A stretch of 64,000 nucleotides of DNA from positions 248,001-312,000 of the forward strand of contig NC_092801.1 in the NCBI RefSeq assembly GCF_918797505.1, read 5' to 3'. The position numbers were made by a program, and so were the translations under genes. Below are positions 11,871-24,890 of this stretch, one piece after another. This DNA is from Bemisia tabaci (Eukaryota > Arthropoda > Insecta > Hemiptera > Aleyrodidae). The notes beneath the pieces are model-generated. The model did not search any database. It saw only the letters and a program-made list of their open reading frames with translations, and had not been told where the DNA came from. How positions within the stretch are numbered: position 1 is the stretch's first letter; each line of letters opens with the position of its first letter.

Positions 11871-12611
11871 GTCCATGATCAAAGAAACCTGAGTGGCAAA
11901 AATCCGGGCCTCAGGGCTCATGTCTTAATGCACATAGTTTTATTTGGCAGAAATACGTCCAATTGCGGTCATCGTCGTGGTACTATTTAAAGCGGGAAAC
12001 TCAGAAACGCGCAAAATTCATCACGCAGATTGTGGAGTTTGAAGTGCATTTCTAACCCATCCGGTGACTTTTCATCGTAATTATCAAGCCTTCCCTTCAG
12101 AGACACAACAATGGTGAAAGAGCAGAGGTGCGTATCTCGATTTTTGACAGTTTTGAGTTGGCTGCATAAACGTGTTGTAGAAGACGTCGTCTATCTGCCA
12201 GCAAGAGATTATAATCGGAAAAAATTGGGAAGTCACTTAAATCCGTAGAACTTTTTTTGCGTATCTCGGCCCGGGCTTAAGTGCAGAAATGCGTATCTCG
12301 TTCTGGTCTCCTCATTTCATCCGGCGCGCCTTTACACACAACGCGCTCTCCTCAGCGTTCCCCTCAAGACAGCTCACATCGCAGCTGATCAGCTGCTCTG
12401 TGTTTTTATTTATTTTCAGGAATTTGCTGATTTTGAAAAGTTGCTAACTGATTATCAGTCCAGGATCCTCCAGTATCATTTCTTCATAGGTACTTATTAC
12501 TAGCGGCGCACGGCGCGGCGTTCACGGCTCTTCGGGCCAATGGTCACAATGGTCAGTTGTATTAGATTCAATCGAGTCAACAAATGCTTCATCTACCGCA
12601 TTGGATCAACG
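11871..12611. other. Intergenic with a GGACGT-family end at about 11900-11960
   Basis: Contains the right end of a GGACGT element (CTCAGGGCTCATG .. GAAATACGTCC) and several GCGTATCTCG-type motifs near 12130, 12256 and 12290 that recur as GCGAATCTC/GCCTATCTCG at 12830-13050. No gene. Confidence 0.4.
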
Positions 12612-12738
12612 GGACGTATTTCTATCAAACGGACCTAAGCGCCATAGGGTGAGGAAGGTAGAGGGGGGCTTGGATTGGCCTAAATTCCTCGAAAGGAACT
12701 CAAATTGGCGCTTAGTTCCGTTTGATAGAAATACGTCC
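12612..12738. mobile_element. GGACGT-family MITE, short form
   Basis: 127-base palindrome with GGACGTATTTCTATCAAAC at both ends in inverted orientation. No clear target duplication. Confidence 0.8.
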
Positions 12739-13261
12739 AGCTAAAGATCCCAAACAAGTTTTAAGTATGAATAGACCCTATTTTTGATCTTGATGATCAA
12801 GAGCAGGTTTAAAACGCTACTTGGAGAAGTGCGAATCTCATGATCAATAATGTCGTTTTCCAATCATACAACGCTTGATCCGGCCAGGTGAGATCAATCT
12901 AAAGCTTCTGATAAGGAATTGTAAGCATGAAACTCTGTTTTCAATCTTTAAATTATCAAAATCCGTCATCAACAGGCTTAAAACACTTATTGCAAAAATG
13001 CCTATCTCGTGATAAAGTGACTGTCGTTAGTGCCGGAAACGCGAATCTCGGGATTTTTGCCGTATTTTCTAACAGTTCGAGAAATTATTCAAAATGCTGA
13101 TGGAGTCTGAAAAAGCATCTTATCCTTGCTATCCTCAAGAATTATTATCCTTCTACTGACGATAAGGATGAATGTAGACAGTTTTTTACTCTCCTGGAAA
13201 ATCGTGTTTTCCGAGACGCACTTATACTCCTTCACCATCGACAACGTTTCTTTCCGCGACA

Positions 13262-14059
13262 CAGTGGCGTAACGGACTTCCGCTGGGCCCCCCCGCAAAA
13301 TTTTTTCTAGCCCCCCTCCCCCCCCAATGTAAATAAATAAAATAATAAATAATAAAATTTCAAAATTATCCTCCCCTCCCGCCCCTCTCCATCCCTCGCT
13401 CCTTCCCGTTTTTCCTCTTATGGTCGGGGCCCGCAGCACGAAAATTTCTGCAAAAATCAGCCTTAACCACCAAAAATATCAAAATGGCAGCAGCTTATAT
13501 GTTTTTACCTTTAGGTATGGTATGTGCAGGATTTAGCCTATTTTTACGTTATGTTCTTAGGTTGAATTTGACTCATCCCTCACCGTCCTGGATCCCGTAC
13601 CCTGTTAAATGGGGTCACTAAAGGATCAACGATCTAAAGTGGGGAGGCGGCCCAGCCCAGGCCCAAGGATCTTCAGGGGGGCCCAGGCTCAAGAATCAAA
13701 GGGCCCCAAGGGCCTTGGGGCCATTGGATTCTTGGGCCTCCCCCTCCCAAAGCCCGAAATACGGGAGGTGACAAAAAAAGAGAAAATTATCTAGTAATCA
13801 CTGAGTGGACATTGGAAAGCAGGGACCCTCCAGCAAACAAAAAGTTAGGAATAGTCCGAAAGAAGTATGAAGAACCCGAGCTAACAATAAAAATCAGAGG
13901 AAGAAGCCCCATCTCTGTAAGTAGAGGCCAAAAGTTTGAACCAAAGTTGAGCATCAAAAAGAGAGAGAGAAAAAAAATCCCGGCGGCCAAGGGAGGGCCC
14001 CCTAGGCGCCTGGGCCCCCCTGCATAGCAGGGTCTGCGGGGGCGCCCGTTACGCCACTG
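13262..14059. mobile_element. hAT-type nonautonomous element, 798 bp
   Basis: Ends CAGTGGCGTAACGG..CCGTTACGCCACTG with a perfect 8-bp target duplication CCGCGACA (13254-13261 and 14060-14067). The interior is rich in GGGCCC-type tracts, and the frames across it show no transposase motif. Confidence 0.92.
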
Positions 14060-14549
14060 CCGCGACACACGCTACGACGCACTTTCAGTTTGACGCACGA
14101 ATCGTTCAAATTTAGAATTGGTGATTTCACCATCTTTATGAGGAAAATGCATACTCGAATATGAGCCTTCTCCTTCTATCATGAGAGTTACAGTTTTTTT
14201 TTTTCTTACTAACGTTTAAAGTACGATGGCAAAATCACCTTCCATCGATGAGAGGGGGAGTTTTTTTAATGATTGAGGTTCGAATCGGAGAGATTTTGCT
14301 TAATGTACTTCACTCAAAATGCATTTTTATCCCATTGCATTTTTACTGACGACTGACATTTCCTCCTGAGGGTCGATTAATATGTATCGACTGATTGCCG
14401 AATATAACTTTGATCGATATATCATTAGCTTGGCAATGCTATTTATCGAAGATCATTCGATACAGATTAAAAAATTCAGGGTCTGATAAGTCTAACTCGA
14501 TTCGATGGTCCGTTACCTACGGTAAAAAATTCATAATTTATTTCTCATG

Positions 14550-14802
14550 CTGCAGCGCTAAGGAAGAGCGCCGTATGAGCCTCCAGGTGTTGCCAAGTTT
14601 CCTCCGATAAAAACCGAATTTACTGGGAAAAGTGCAAATATTATTTTCCAATATTTTCAGACAATTTTGGACGCAATTTAATCTAAAATATCTGAAAATT
14701 TCAAGGAAAAATATGTAGAAATGATTTCAAAAATACATATTTTAGCAAGGGAAATTTGGCAACCCTCGAATGTTCATACGGCGTTTTTCCTTAGCAAGGC
14801 AG
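14550..14802. mobile_element. CTGCCG-family MITE, 253 bp
   Basis: Inverted ends CTGCAGCGCTAAGGAAGAGC / GCAAGGCAG with 4-bp duplication CATG on both sides. The centre contains a GAAAATATTTTTCC-like inverted pair. Same length as the copies at 48976 and 53625. Confidence 0.82.
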
Positions 14803-17726
14803 CATGGGTGCAGAAATTCAACTTTAGATCACCGTCATCAGATGGATAGCCGAAGTGCGAAAATTCCGTTTGCGGCTCGGCGGACTTCCTGTTAAAGTTA
14901 ATTTTTTCTTTGGAAAACTAGTCAACGTAATGTCTTGAAAACTTGCCTCGTTTTCCTTCTCCATAAGCAGAATATTTCGTAGAAATTTCAAGCTGTATAC
15001 ATGTTTCTCTCCGATTAAATAAAATTGGAAGGGAGACTTTGAAACACAGCGAGATACGTAGTTTCACACTTTCGCCATAAACATATCGACAGAAAATTTG
15101 CAGGAATAAGTATCTTGTTTGCGGTATTTTAAAATCTCTCTTCCAATTTTATTTTATCAACGAAGAGCAAACCAACCGCTATTACTTGACACGTTCGTAA
15201 ACTTTTCTTCATACCTACAGAGAGCAATTTTAGTTTTCGGGAATTGACATTGAATATTTTTCTGTAAAAATAATAAAGTATGACACGGGAAGTCTGCAGC
15301 GTCGTAAAGTAATACTACAGTTTGACCGTCGATTTTCTTCCGTGGGTCGATTTTTGAATGGTATTCGAAATACCGTGATCAATATTGACAATTTTATAAA
15401 GTCTTGACCATCCGCGGTTTTTTTCTTGAAGAAGAGAGAAAAGGAAGCGACTTATTCTACTTTGAGAATAACTTTCTTTAAAAGCGTAGGAAAAATCGCA
15501 GCCCAAAAACGTTGCAATCGTAAAGTGCAAACTTCTGGCTAAAATCTCCGCCAGAAATTATTTTCCCTAAAATAACTTTTTGTGAGTTAAAAACTTTTTA
15601 TTTTCGAGTAATAATCACATTTGTGTCCAATATTTAACAAGTCTGTCAAAAGATTCTTTTAAAATGTGATTCTTTCTAAGATTCTTTTTATATGATCAGT
15701 TTTCCTGACAAAATTGCTTGGTTTCAGACTATCCGTGACTCGCCGCGGATAGGTTAACCAGACTCTATTTAAACTAGGAATAGTAGAACATAGTTTTTTC
15801 TCCTATTAGGGGTTTTTTCCAAAAGTTGTCTCGGCAAGTCGTAGTTTTAATATAAGTTAGTAGTATAGATTATCGTTCTAAGAGAAGTAATTATATTTTA
15901 AGCTGTAATATAGGTAATCTAATTTCACTATGTTGTATACCTACAGAGGGAAGCAAAACACAAACATGTAGATACCCCTCTGATTTTTTTAAATGTTTAT
16001 TTATGTATTTACAAAATAAATGAATTTAAGTAATAAACCGGACTCTACTGTAATTCGGTAACGATAATTCAGGTGCTGATCAGTCTTCCTCGATCCAATC
16101 GTCCAATATTAAAAAAAAAAATGATAATAATAAAAAAATAAATAAAAAATCCATAGTTTTCTTCTCAGAGTAAGGGGATTTTAATTTTAAGAGCATTTCT
16201 ACCGTATATCCCTATACGATTACCCAGAAACGTATACGGAGGCAGGAGTCCAGGTGTCCGTAACAATAGTTTCTCCGATTTAATGAGGTTCGCCGAGTTG
16301 AACAAAATAAACTTTTATAGGGTTTAATAAATATTTCTTTAAAAAAGCCTAATCCTCTTGACGAAACGCCCAGTAATCCATTCGCCACGGAATCCTCGGA
16401 AAATAGCGGCACGAAAAGGGAAAAAATGACAAATAAATAAATAAACAAAACATTAGAGAAACTCGGGCGATAAATTATACAACGTGTCCTCAATTAGATC
16501 AATTTTAAGCGCATAAAAAGGCTTCGGATGAGGGGTGTGGGGCCGATGTACACAATGGGTAATAAAAGTTATAACAAGTGAAAGGGGTAGCACCGTAGGG
16601 GCTGCTTTAATCGGTCCTGGATTGACAATACCTGCTCAGGATTTCAAAGCCTACGACACTTTGATTTCAGGAACGTTTGGAGGGGTAAATTTAGATGGGC
16701 GGGGGATGATAGAGTGTGCTTCCAAACCCCCTTCCTCCTAAATTCATTAACACGGAGGAGCTGATAGTATTCACATAAATCAACCATTTTCAACCCCTTC
16801 TCGACTGGTCGTCTCTTAATTTTTTAAAACCATCCCTTGAGGTTGCCGATTTTCTTCCGGCTTCAGAAAAAAATCGCGAGATACTGAGCGATAAGACCCT
16901 TTGTTTATCCTAAATTTTGCTGTTTTTTACTGTGGCTGTAAATGATTTTCCTTTTTTTTCGAAGAAAAAAGATCCACCGAAATGGGTCAACTGTGTGGCA
17001 CAAATCACAGAATCTTGTCATGCTGGCTAAAGTTTGCTTACATAATAAGATCTGTTTAAAAAAAAAAAAATGAAGAGAAAACCTCACAGAATGAAGTCGT
17101 TCGACAAAAGTTTCAAGAACTACATTAACTAACTCGCTATAAACTTGGTACTTAATTAAATTTTACCTTTTATGAATTCAACAGAAATATCTACACCAAG
17201 CTTTTCAAAAAGAGTCCCAGGTGCAGGACCTAGGTATGCACTAAACTTACACTACTGCAGACTGCACACCTTCTTACAAACTAGAAAATAGTTGAGAAGC
17301 CCAATGTAGATGTGACTGATTGTTTAAACTAGACAGTAATTCCCCTCCGTTATGAGTTGTTTTAATGTCTGCAAAAATTCCGAAATCGGTTTAAGATTTT
17401 CAATAAAAAAAATTGGTAATCCCTTTGCGCGCAGCAGGCTTGGTGTTGCATCTAAATTGTGTGATCTGATTAATTAAATGTAGCTGAGAAATTTGGATGC
17501 ACCTCAGGCATGGTCCCATCGAAAATTGTCTTCATTTCCACTCAATATCTGTAGAAATTAGAAAGTCGCCTATATATATTTTTCATTTGGTACAAATCAA
17601 TTTCAAACTTTCACAAGATTTATAGCGTTGCAAAGCTGATAGACCCATTGCAAATAACCATTATAATTCACGAAATTCCTTAACGGCTGACAAAATTGCT
17701 TTGAGCTTCTGAAATTCTGGTTGAAC
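14803..17726. other. Intergenic; possible conserved island at 16210-16740
   Basis: 14830-15150 resembles loosely the 26576 element. 16210-16740 is less repetitive and GC-richer than its surroundings and could be non-coding conserved sequence. No gene structure was found. Confidence 0.3.
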
Positions 17727-17734
17727 ATGTAACC

Positions 17735-18552
17735 CAGGGCCGGATTAAGGGGGTGGCCACATGGGCCGCGGCCCATGGCGGCAAAATTAGGGGGCGGCAA
17801 ATTTTGCAATTTTTTTAAATGCAGGTACACAAAAATCGGATTTAGAAAAAAATTACAAACAAGAAAAGGTGACAAAAATCTCTCATTTAATGAGAGTTCA
17901 TTAATTTCTAATTTTGTCGTATTTCGGTGATACAAAAGACTGCGCACCTTTATTAGTTGAGTTAAGAGAGAAACCAAACACGTAATTTGGCCTGGAGCGG
18001 CGCGGCGCAAAGAGAAATGATGACGAGGACTTGAGATGAAAAGGAGAAGCCCTCGACGCGGCGGTCGGCATGTAACACATATTAGCGCCTACGAGACTGC
18101 ATGAATACTTCACGCATTGCGTCAAACACAGTACGGTTAACAGCAGTCGGCGCGGCGTGAAACGCACAGTGCCTACAAGACTACATGAATACTTCGCGCA
18201 TTGCGCCAATACAGTGTGGTCAGCGCGGCACGATGGCGGAAGTTAAAATTATTAAACCACATTCATGTTTGTTCTTTCTTAATTTTTTAGTTCATTTCTT
18301 ACAAATGAAAGGCCTTGTCCCTACAGAGATAGGTTTACGGAACTGAGCTTTCGCGCGAAGTTCCGTGAACTTTTGATAGTAGTGCTGACAGGGCTTACGC
18401 AAAAAATGTGTCCAACACGAGTGAACGCATCTTATGCACCCTTCTCCCTGGCACGTTCACTTGATGGTTTTTATTGATGTTTCAAAATGAATGAGAAGAG
18501 GGCGGCAAAATACAGGCGGCCCATGGGCGGCAAGTAGGTAAATCCGGCCATG
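17735..18552 (+). mobile_element. hAT-type element of the CAGGGCCGGATT family, copy A
   Basis: 818 bp from CAGGGCCGGATTAAGGGGG to AAATCCGGCCATG, flanked by a perfect 8-bp duplication ATGTAACC (17727-17734 and 18553-18560). The interior holds two repeats of an AATGCGTGAAGTATTCATG-type segment in inverse orientation. No intact transposase. Copies B (35179) and C (42266) are inverted relative to this one. Confidence 0.93.
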
Positions 18553-18581
18553 ATGTAACCCCTAAACGCCTCTTCATCTTT

Positions 18582-18606
18582 TTTTTTTTTTTTTTTTTTT
18601 TTTTTT
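18582..18606. repeat. Poly(T) run
   Basis: About 25 consecutive T just after the hAT copy A target duplication. No SINE head was found next to it. Confidence 0.8.
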
Positions 18607-19194
18607 CAAAATTTGCCAAAAGCATTACTAATACCAATTTTACAAATAGGCTTTCAAAATCTTAGCGTCGTTGCAAATCCTACATGTATTTGTCACGAAT
18701 AAACCTTCAATGAGAGATATTCTATGTGATTTGACACCGCTGCTCAGAGATTTCAAAATTCCTGTTAAATTTGTAGCCCTTCGATGCCTTTTCTTTTTTT
18801 CCCCCTTTTTCATGATGATTTTTATTCGACCAATTGAGACTTTTTCCGTAAACCCATAACTCCGTCCCTGAATTATTTTATATGTTCAGCTTAGGGTCTT
18901 TTCCAACCCTTGCTCAAACCGCCTGACTTATGTTTGTATGTGCGTGTACATTTATCGCCTCCGAACTAGTGTAGCCGTCGTTAAAGTGTTGTCTCCGACC
19001 CTTCCTCGAATAAAGCATTCGCTTTTGATTTGCAAAATCCACTCGGTTTGTTGAGTTATGGACAAATAAGTGAATTACGCATGACCCTTCTCTTCAATTC
19101 TATGTTTCTTTTCGCGCTATTTTATTCGAAAATTTTGCGAAAAGTTGAGTACCTAAATGTAGAGGAGGAGCTTCGTATCCTTATACATGCTAAA

Positions 19195-19470
19195 GATTCC
19201 AGCAGTGGCGTGGTTCTTCTCTTCTCTTTCCCCTTTCTCTTCTTCCTCTTTTTCTTCTTATTCTATTTCCTTTTCTGATTATTCTTCCATTTCTTACTCT
19301 CCTTCTTATTCTTCTTTTTCTACTTCCTCTACTTCCTTTTCCTCTATCTCTTCTTCAGCTTCTTCTTTTCCTTCTTGTTTGCTCTTCCCTCCTATATCTC
19401 TTTTTTCTCTATGTATTTTCCTTATTTTACCTATTCTTCCTGTCCTTCCTCTTCCTTCCGAACTTTGATT
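19195..19470 (+). repeat. Polypyrimidine tract
   Basis: About 270 bases of CT-rich sequence with a CTT/CTTTTC texture. Its 3' border resembles that of 8063-8590. Confidence 0.7.
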
Positions 19471-19542
19471 CTTATGCAGAGGCACATGTAGAAGAAGTAA
19501 CGACCATTTTAAACTTATGGAGGAAGTAGGAGTCAAAGTAAC

Positions 19543-19710
19543 CCGAATGTGCGGTTGATATTATTTGGTAAGGTTTTCTTTGGGTTACACTGACCACATC
19601 TTTGAGGTGATGATTAGAAACCTCGACGAAAATCAGGCGCGAGCGGCCAGAATCGAACCTGGATCACATTTTTGATAGTCCAGTGCGCTAGCCGCTCACA
19701 AGTCTCAATC
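19543..19710 (-). mobile_element. SINE family 2, tRNA-like head
   Basis: On the minus strand an A-box-like TAGCGCACTGG (19690-19680) and B box GGTTCGATT (19659-19651) form a tRNA-like head. The body ends near a GTAACCCAAAGAAAA segment. A diverged copy of head and body lies at 43543-43705 on the plus strand. It lacks a clear tail and target duplication, so it is older than the 11581 SINE. Confidence 0.65.
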
Positions 19711-20002
19711 TCTTGGTGGCATCGAGAAAAATAAGAATACGAGTATATTCGTTCAGCAGAGCCCTTAATTCATCCCATACGTCTCAGAGCAGTAACAACT
19801 TTGGTCCCAAAGCCGTTTAAACTTACTTACTAAAACTACCTTAAACTTTTTAACCAGATCTGTGGACAATCAGCCAAGAGGTCCTCCTGGTTGATCTGAC
19901 CGAAAAAAAAAGTGATCAAATTTAACCGTAAAAACGAGCATTTTTGACTGTGTATGTGCGTTAAGGAATGAACCAAAAATAGTGGTTCCTTATCACTGCA
20001 AT

Positions 20003-20398
20003 ATGGATTGCGTTTTGCAAAAAGGCACCAGCAGCCCGATTGTTGGAATTTATGTCGACACGACAAGAATCGAAAATCGATATATTACATGGCGCAGATA
20101 GGGCTATGTCTTGTCTTATCGTGCCGACGTAGCCAGTTAAAGTTTCTACAATACGGCTGCTGGAGCATTGCAATGTTGTTAAGATTGTGCAACTTCTTCT
20201 GTCTTGGAAGAAAAACCTGATTATCCATTGACAGGTTCTACTTGACTCGCTAAAAACTGTTAATTTAAGACAAAAATTACCATTTGAATTTCATATTTTT
20301 TCATAATTTCAGTAATTTTATTGCAAATGAGGACGAAGTTGCACAATCTTAGCATCATTGCAATTTTTCTGGTTCCTTTTTTGCAAAATACAATCCAT
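20003..20398. mobile_element. MITE with ATGGATTG termini
   Basis: Inverted ends ATGGATTGCGTTTTGCAAAA / TTTTGCAAAATACAATCCAT, with second inverted pairs inside (CAGCAGCC..GGCTGCTG; TTGTGCAAC pair). The terminal motif is related to the 62213 element. A 2-bp TA duplication is possible. Confidence 0.7.
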
Positions 20399-20539
20399 AC
20401 GTAGTCCGACTAATAAATGTTTCCTACAAGGTTAGATAGGCACCGCAAGAGACGAGGAAACTGGCAAGGGGACAAAACGTTACTCCTCTGACGCGAAGAC
20501 TTGACTGATTTTTGAGATGAGCCTTTACGCCCATATGAC

Positions 20540-20860
20540 GCCGTGCTTTCCAGAGCTCATACCGAGATTGCGATACATCAGAGGGGACGTCGGCTGGACA
20601 TGGACTCGTCTCACCCTGTTACTTTGTAAACAAGCCGGGCCATTAAGAAGCGCCACGACATGCGACACCCTGGCCACTTATTGAATCACTTTTCAGCTGT
20701 GTCCACTGCAATTATTGTTGCTCGCACACAGAGCGATTGTGCATAGGAGCATAAAAACAGGCCTCACATGCGGAACGCCGGAGCTATCATTCGCCCTCGG
20801 GAAATGGATAGCTCCTCATAATCGACTTAAACATAATATTGTTCCGGCAAAAGAGGTCGC
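20540..20860. promoter_or_regulatory. Candidate conserved non-coding island
   Basis: GC-richer unique sequence with transcription-factor-like words (GTAAACA forkhead type, CAGCTG E-box, GCAATTATTG homeodomain type) and no transposon ends. This is inference from composition only. Confidence 0.22.
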
Positions 20861-21446
20861 ACAGGAAACGGCATCGCCATTTTTTACGGAAGAGGGGGGG
20901 GGGATGATTCTCATTGATCTCGGCAGGGTAAGCTTTAATTTAGAGTGAATCAAAATAATTATGTAGGTTATTTGAAGGAGAGCATGACGCCAAATCTTCA
21001 GAGATTGAGTTTTTGATGGAATTATGTTCCATAAGAGTGGACGCGTCTTCCTACCCGAGGCGCTTTTCCAAGTTGGCAATACTGTTTTCCCTTTATTTAA
21101 ATCCATTAAAAATATAGATTTTAGGTGAGGCAAGTTGCTTCACCACGAATCCATTGTTTTACATACATTTCATGGAGGGAAAACAGTTTTGACAACTTTC
21201 AAGAATCGCCAATGCTTATTTGAATCAATAATAATGATAATCATATAAAATCAATAACCAATAATAATATTAATAATCAATATTTACTTTTATAAAAATT
21301 GCTCTCTGTACGTCTTTTTTGAACCTTGAACACTTAGATGCCCAAGACTTCTTCAATTCTTCATGCCTCAAGTCCCGAGTCAGGTTGGATTGATCCGTGG
21401 TTATATCCATTGATTTTGATAGTTTTTCAAGTATTATCCATTATCC

Positions 21447-21675
21447 GGACGTATTTATGCTAAAAGGAACTATGTGCAAGTGGAAAGATGTGGTGTGTTC
21501 GTGGAAGCTGCATAAGAAACAATGTAAAAGTTCCAACAATGTATAGCTCCTTTTGAGAAAACGGAAGAGCGGGATTTGACATTAAATCAAAAGGAACTGA
21601 GCGCTAACTTGTGAGCCGTGGACACGTGACGAGAGCGTTGTGGACAGGGCTCATGAGTTAAAGCATTCGGTCACA
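21447..21675. mobile_element. Truncated GGACGT-family element
   Basis: The left end GGACGTATTTATGC is followed by the family interior, including the GTGGACAGGGCTCATGAGTT segment seen at 60014-60394. The right terminus is missing. Confidence 0.6.
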
Positions 21676-21744
21676 TCATAACATATTTTAAGCTCACCAA
21701 GCTTTAACTTTTCTCAAATTTCAGGGGTAAGAGATACCTCAATG

Positions 21745-21960
21745 CAGGCTGATGACACCGCAGAGATACAAATATTCGTGCTTGGTGGATGTCCGAATTG
21801 TATCTGCAAAATTGAAGGCGCGACGTGACGACAGCGCGAGGCGCGTGAATTCGCAATGCTCCTCTCCGTGTTGCCGGCGAAATACCGCTCAGATTCGGCA
21901 GAAAATTAAAAAAAAATGAGGCTCGAATACATCTCTCCTTTTTTCGGTCGTGTTGGTACT
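21745..21960 (+). repeat. Isolated copy of the 283-bp hAT-internal unit
   Basis: Shares CGCAGAGATACAA.TATTCG, ATTGAAGGCGCGA and CGCTCAGATTCGG blocks, in order, with the tandem array at 58311-59280. It lacks the hAT ends. Confidence 0.55.
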
Positions 21961-21984
21961 TTTTTATTTTTTTCAAATTGATGT

Positions 21985-24890
21985 CTAGTGGGGCGGATTG
22001 GCATAACAATCGTGCATTTCTGGATAAAAGCATGAAACTTTCAGGAAGTCCTCTACACCTATGAAGAAACGAATTTAGCCTGGGTGCCCAGTTCTATGGG
22101 GTCCCAGGGGGGCAGGGGGGCGGGGGACCCTAAAATCATAAAATTCAGGTTTTGCTGTGAGAATTTTTGTACACAAAGGGATAAAACTGATTGAGTTTGC
22201 GGAATTGACCGGTTCAAGGCCACCTCAATACATACTGGAACGATTTCACCCACTAATCGCCCAATTTTGACCAAAAGGGTGCTTGGAGGGGAGGGCGGAC
22301 CTGAGATTTAAAGCCCTGATTTTCTTGTGAACTGCGAATGCGTAGTTAAGGCTTATAACAACTAAATCCATTAAGCATTATAATTTTATACTGCCGAACT
22401 ATTTAAAAATTGATGAAAAAATTCGTCATGGCCGGGGGGCGGGGGGGGGGGGGGGGGGGGGGGCGCGGAAAGCGAAGCGCAAGCGCATACCGTGCGAAGG
22501 TGGCGCAGCGTGCAATAAGGCTCTCCTAATATAACGTCTATGTTGTGCCGCATTTTCGATCGTTGCACGTATCTTACGCTCGGTGAAAGGGGGGGGGGGC
22601 TCATTTTCAACCGCTGTCATAAAAATATTTAAAAAATAAATAAATAAATAAAAAAAAATGGAAACGAAAAATCATAACATGCACCGATTCCAAGAGCTTA
22701 TAATTGAGTATGTCCCATCTCTTTTTGGATTAGAAATCTTTTTCGATGCCAACAGGATAATTTGCAGTTTCCTTCTCATTATCATCATTACCGGTGTCAT
22801 AGTTTCTCATTTTTTTGTGCACTTCTTGTAGCCGTTCCCAAAATCTTTGCCTCGTGCATTTTAACAGCGCCCCCTCACATTTAGTGTTACACTTTCGGTA
22901 GCCGCAACTCAAGTATGTTGTAATGATAGGTTGGATACACATTGAAAAGGCTATTCTGAATTTCTTGAAGGACTTTCAAATGACAGTGGCTGTATTGAGA
23001 CTCTCATTTGTTGTATTGACTTTTGCCATTTGCTAGCTGTTGACATTTGGACTATTGACATTTGCTGTATTGTTTGACTCTCATTTTGCAAATTTTGCTG
23101 TAGATCTTAAGAAAAACAATGAGAATGGAGCTTCTTCCGCTTGAAGAATGCAATAAATGAGGCAGAGGATCACGCCTTCAGTATTTACATCGGAGTCTTG
23201 CAATTTTAGCTGGAAGAGTGCCACCTTGAATATCTGATATCACTGCGAAGTTCCAACTTTGAACTTTACGTAAAATCTTTGACGAAAATTTCTTCTTGGT
23301 TTTCCACTTTTAATCGTTGCACGTATGTCAGATGGCTACCAATTCATTTTGTGAGATATGGTAGATCTCAAAGTACAGCATACCTTAATTTACACCGAAT
23401 TTTTTAATGGAAAATTCATTGCTCATTATATTAAAAGAAAATTTGCCGTCATATAGGCTTATGATAGGCTCATGAATGATGTAACTGCAGGGTCAATAAT
23501 ATTGGAGTAGCTGTCGGTTCCAGAGAGAATCCCAGGTTCAGAAAAGAGGATCAGCCAGGAAAACCAACTGCATTGACCATCTATGCCACTGTGAACACAG
23601 ATGACACACTTCGACGGATTGTAAATAGCTTTCGGTACTGGTACGGAATTTGAATGATTTTCGATTCATCAAGTTTTCAGTAAAATTGGTGCTGCAAAAG
23701 CCTGTGCCTGGTACAGTAAAAAGTCGATCCGAAAAACTTTAAACTTAATTTAAGTCTAAAAACTCCGAGGTCTTGAAAATTGTTAAGTCCTGTCAAACAA
23801 ACTCGCAGACGCTGTTGAGGCTCTAGTGTAGTGACATCGAACAGTTCGTTGTGGCTATGTATATGGTAAAACTTCATATCATAAACCTCCGCGAATAAAG
23901 TGCTGTAAAGGAGTTTCCACGAGAAAACGTCGGATTTTGATGGACTGCCACCCATACACGCAGCTTTGCTACAGCACGTTTGCGATGCCTTTACCAAGCA
24001 GGATATCGTTGAGGGGAAGTGTAAAAAAAGAACAAGAGGAATCTGCTCCAACACAGTAGTAGTACATGGGAAACTAACATTGGTAATGATGATAATGAGA
24101 AGGAAACTGCAAATTATCCTGTTGGCATCGAAAAAGATTTCTAATCCAAAAAGAGATGGGACATACTCAATTATAATCTCTTCGAATCGGTGAATGTTAT
24201 GATTTTTCGTTTCCATTTTTTTTTATTTATTTATTTATTTTTTAAATATTTTTATGACAGCGGTTGAAAATGAGCCCCCCCCCCCCCCCTTTCACCGAGC
24301 GTAAGATACGTGCAACGATCGAAAATGCGGCACAACATAGACGTTATATTAGGAGAGCCTTATTGCACGCTGCGCCACCTTCGCACGGTATGCGCTTGCG
24401 CTTCGCTTTCCGCGCCCCCCCCCCCCGCCCCCCGGCCATGACGAATTTTTTCATCAATTTTTAAATAGTTCGGCAGTATAAAATTATAATGCTTAATGGA
24501 TTTAGTTGTTATAAGCCTTAACTACGCATTCGCAGTTCACAAGAAAATCAGGGCTTTAAATCTCAGGTCCGCCCTCCCCTCCAAGCACCCTTTTGGTCAA
24601 AATTGGGCGATTAGTGGGTGAAATCGTTCCAGTATGTATTGAGGTGGCCTTGAACCGGTCAATTCCGCAAACTCAATCAGTTTTATCCCTTTGTGTACAA
24701 AAATTCTCACAGCAAAACCTGAATTTTATGATTTTAGGGTCCCCCGCCCCCCTGCCCCCCTGGGACCCCATAGAACTGGGCACCCAGGCTAAATTCGTTT
24801 CTTCATAGGTGTAGAAGACTTCCTGAAAGTTTCATGCTTTTATCCAGAAATGCACGATTCTAGTGTATTTCTTGTTAATCCGCCCACTAG
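21985..24890. mobile_element. Large inverted-repeat element (809-bp arms)
   Basis: The left arm 21985-22793 recurs as reverse complement at 24082-24890 with few differences. Both outer ends carry a CTAGTGG(G)GCGGATT motif. The arms include a long homopolymeric G tract (C on the right arm, about 22435-22463 and 24415-24434) and an AAATAAATAAATAAAT stretch. The 1.29-kb interior (22794-24081) has a 179-residue open frame on the minus strand running into the right arm, with no recognised domain. The superfamily is unknown and no clean target duplication was found. Confidence 0.75.

Noticed and set aside
23677..24216. 179-residue minus-strand frame in the large inverted-repeat element
   Set aside because: No transposase or other motif is recognisable and half of it lies in the terminal arm. 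Possible remnant only.
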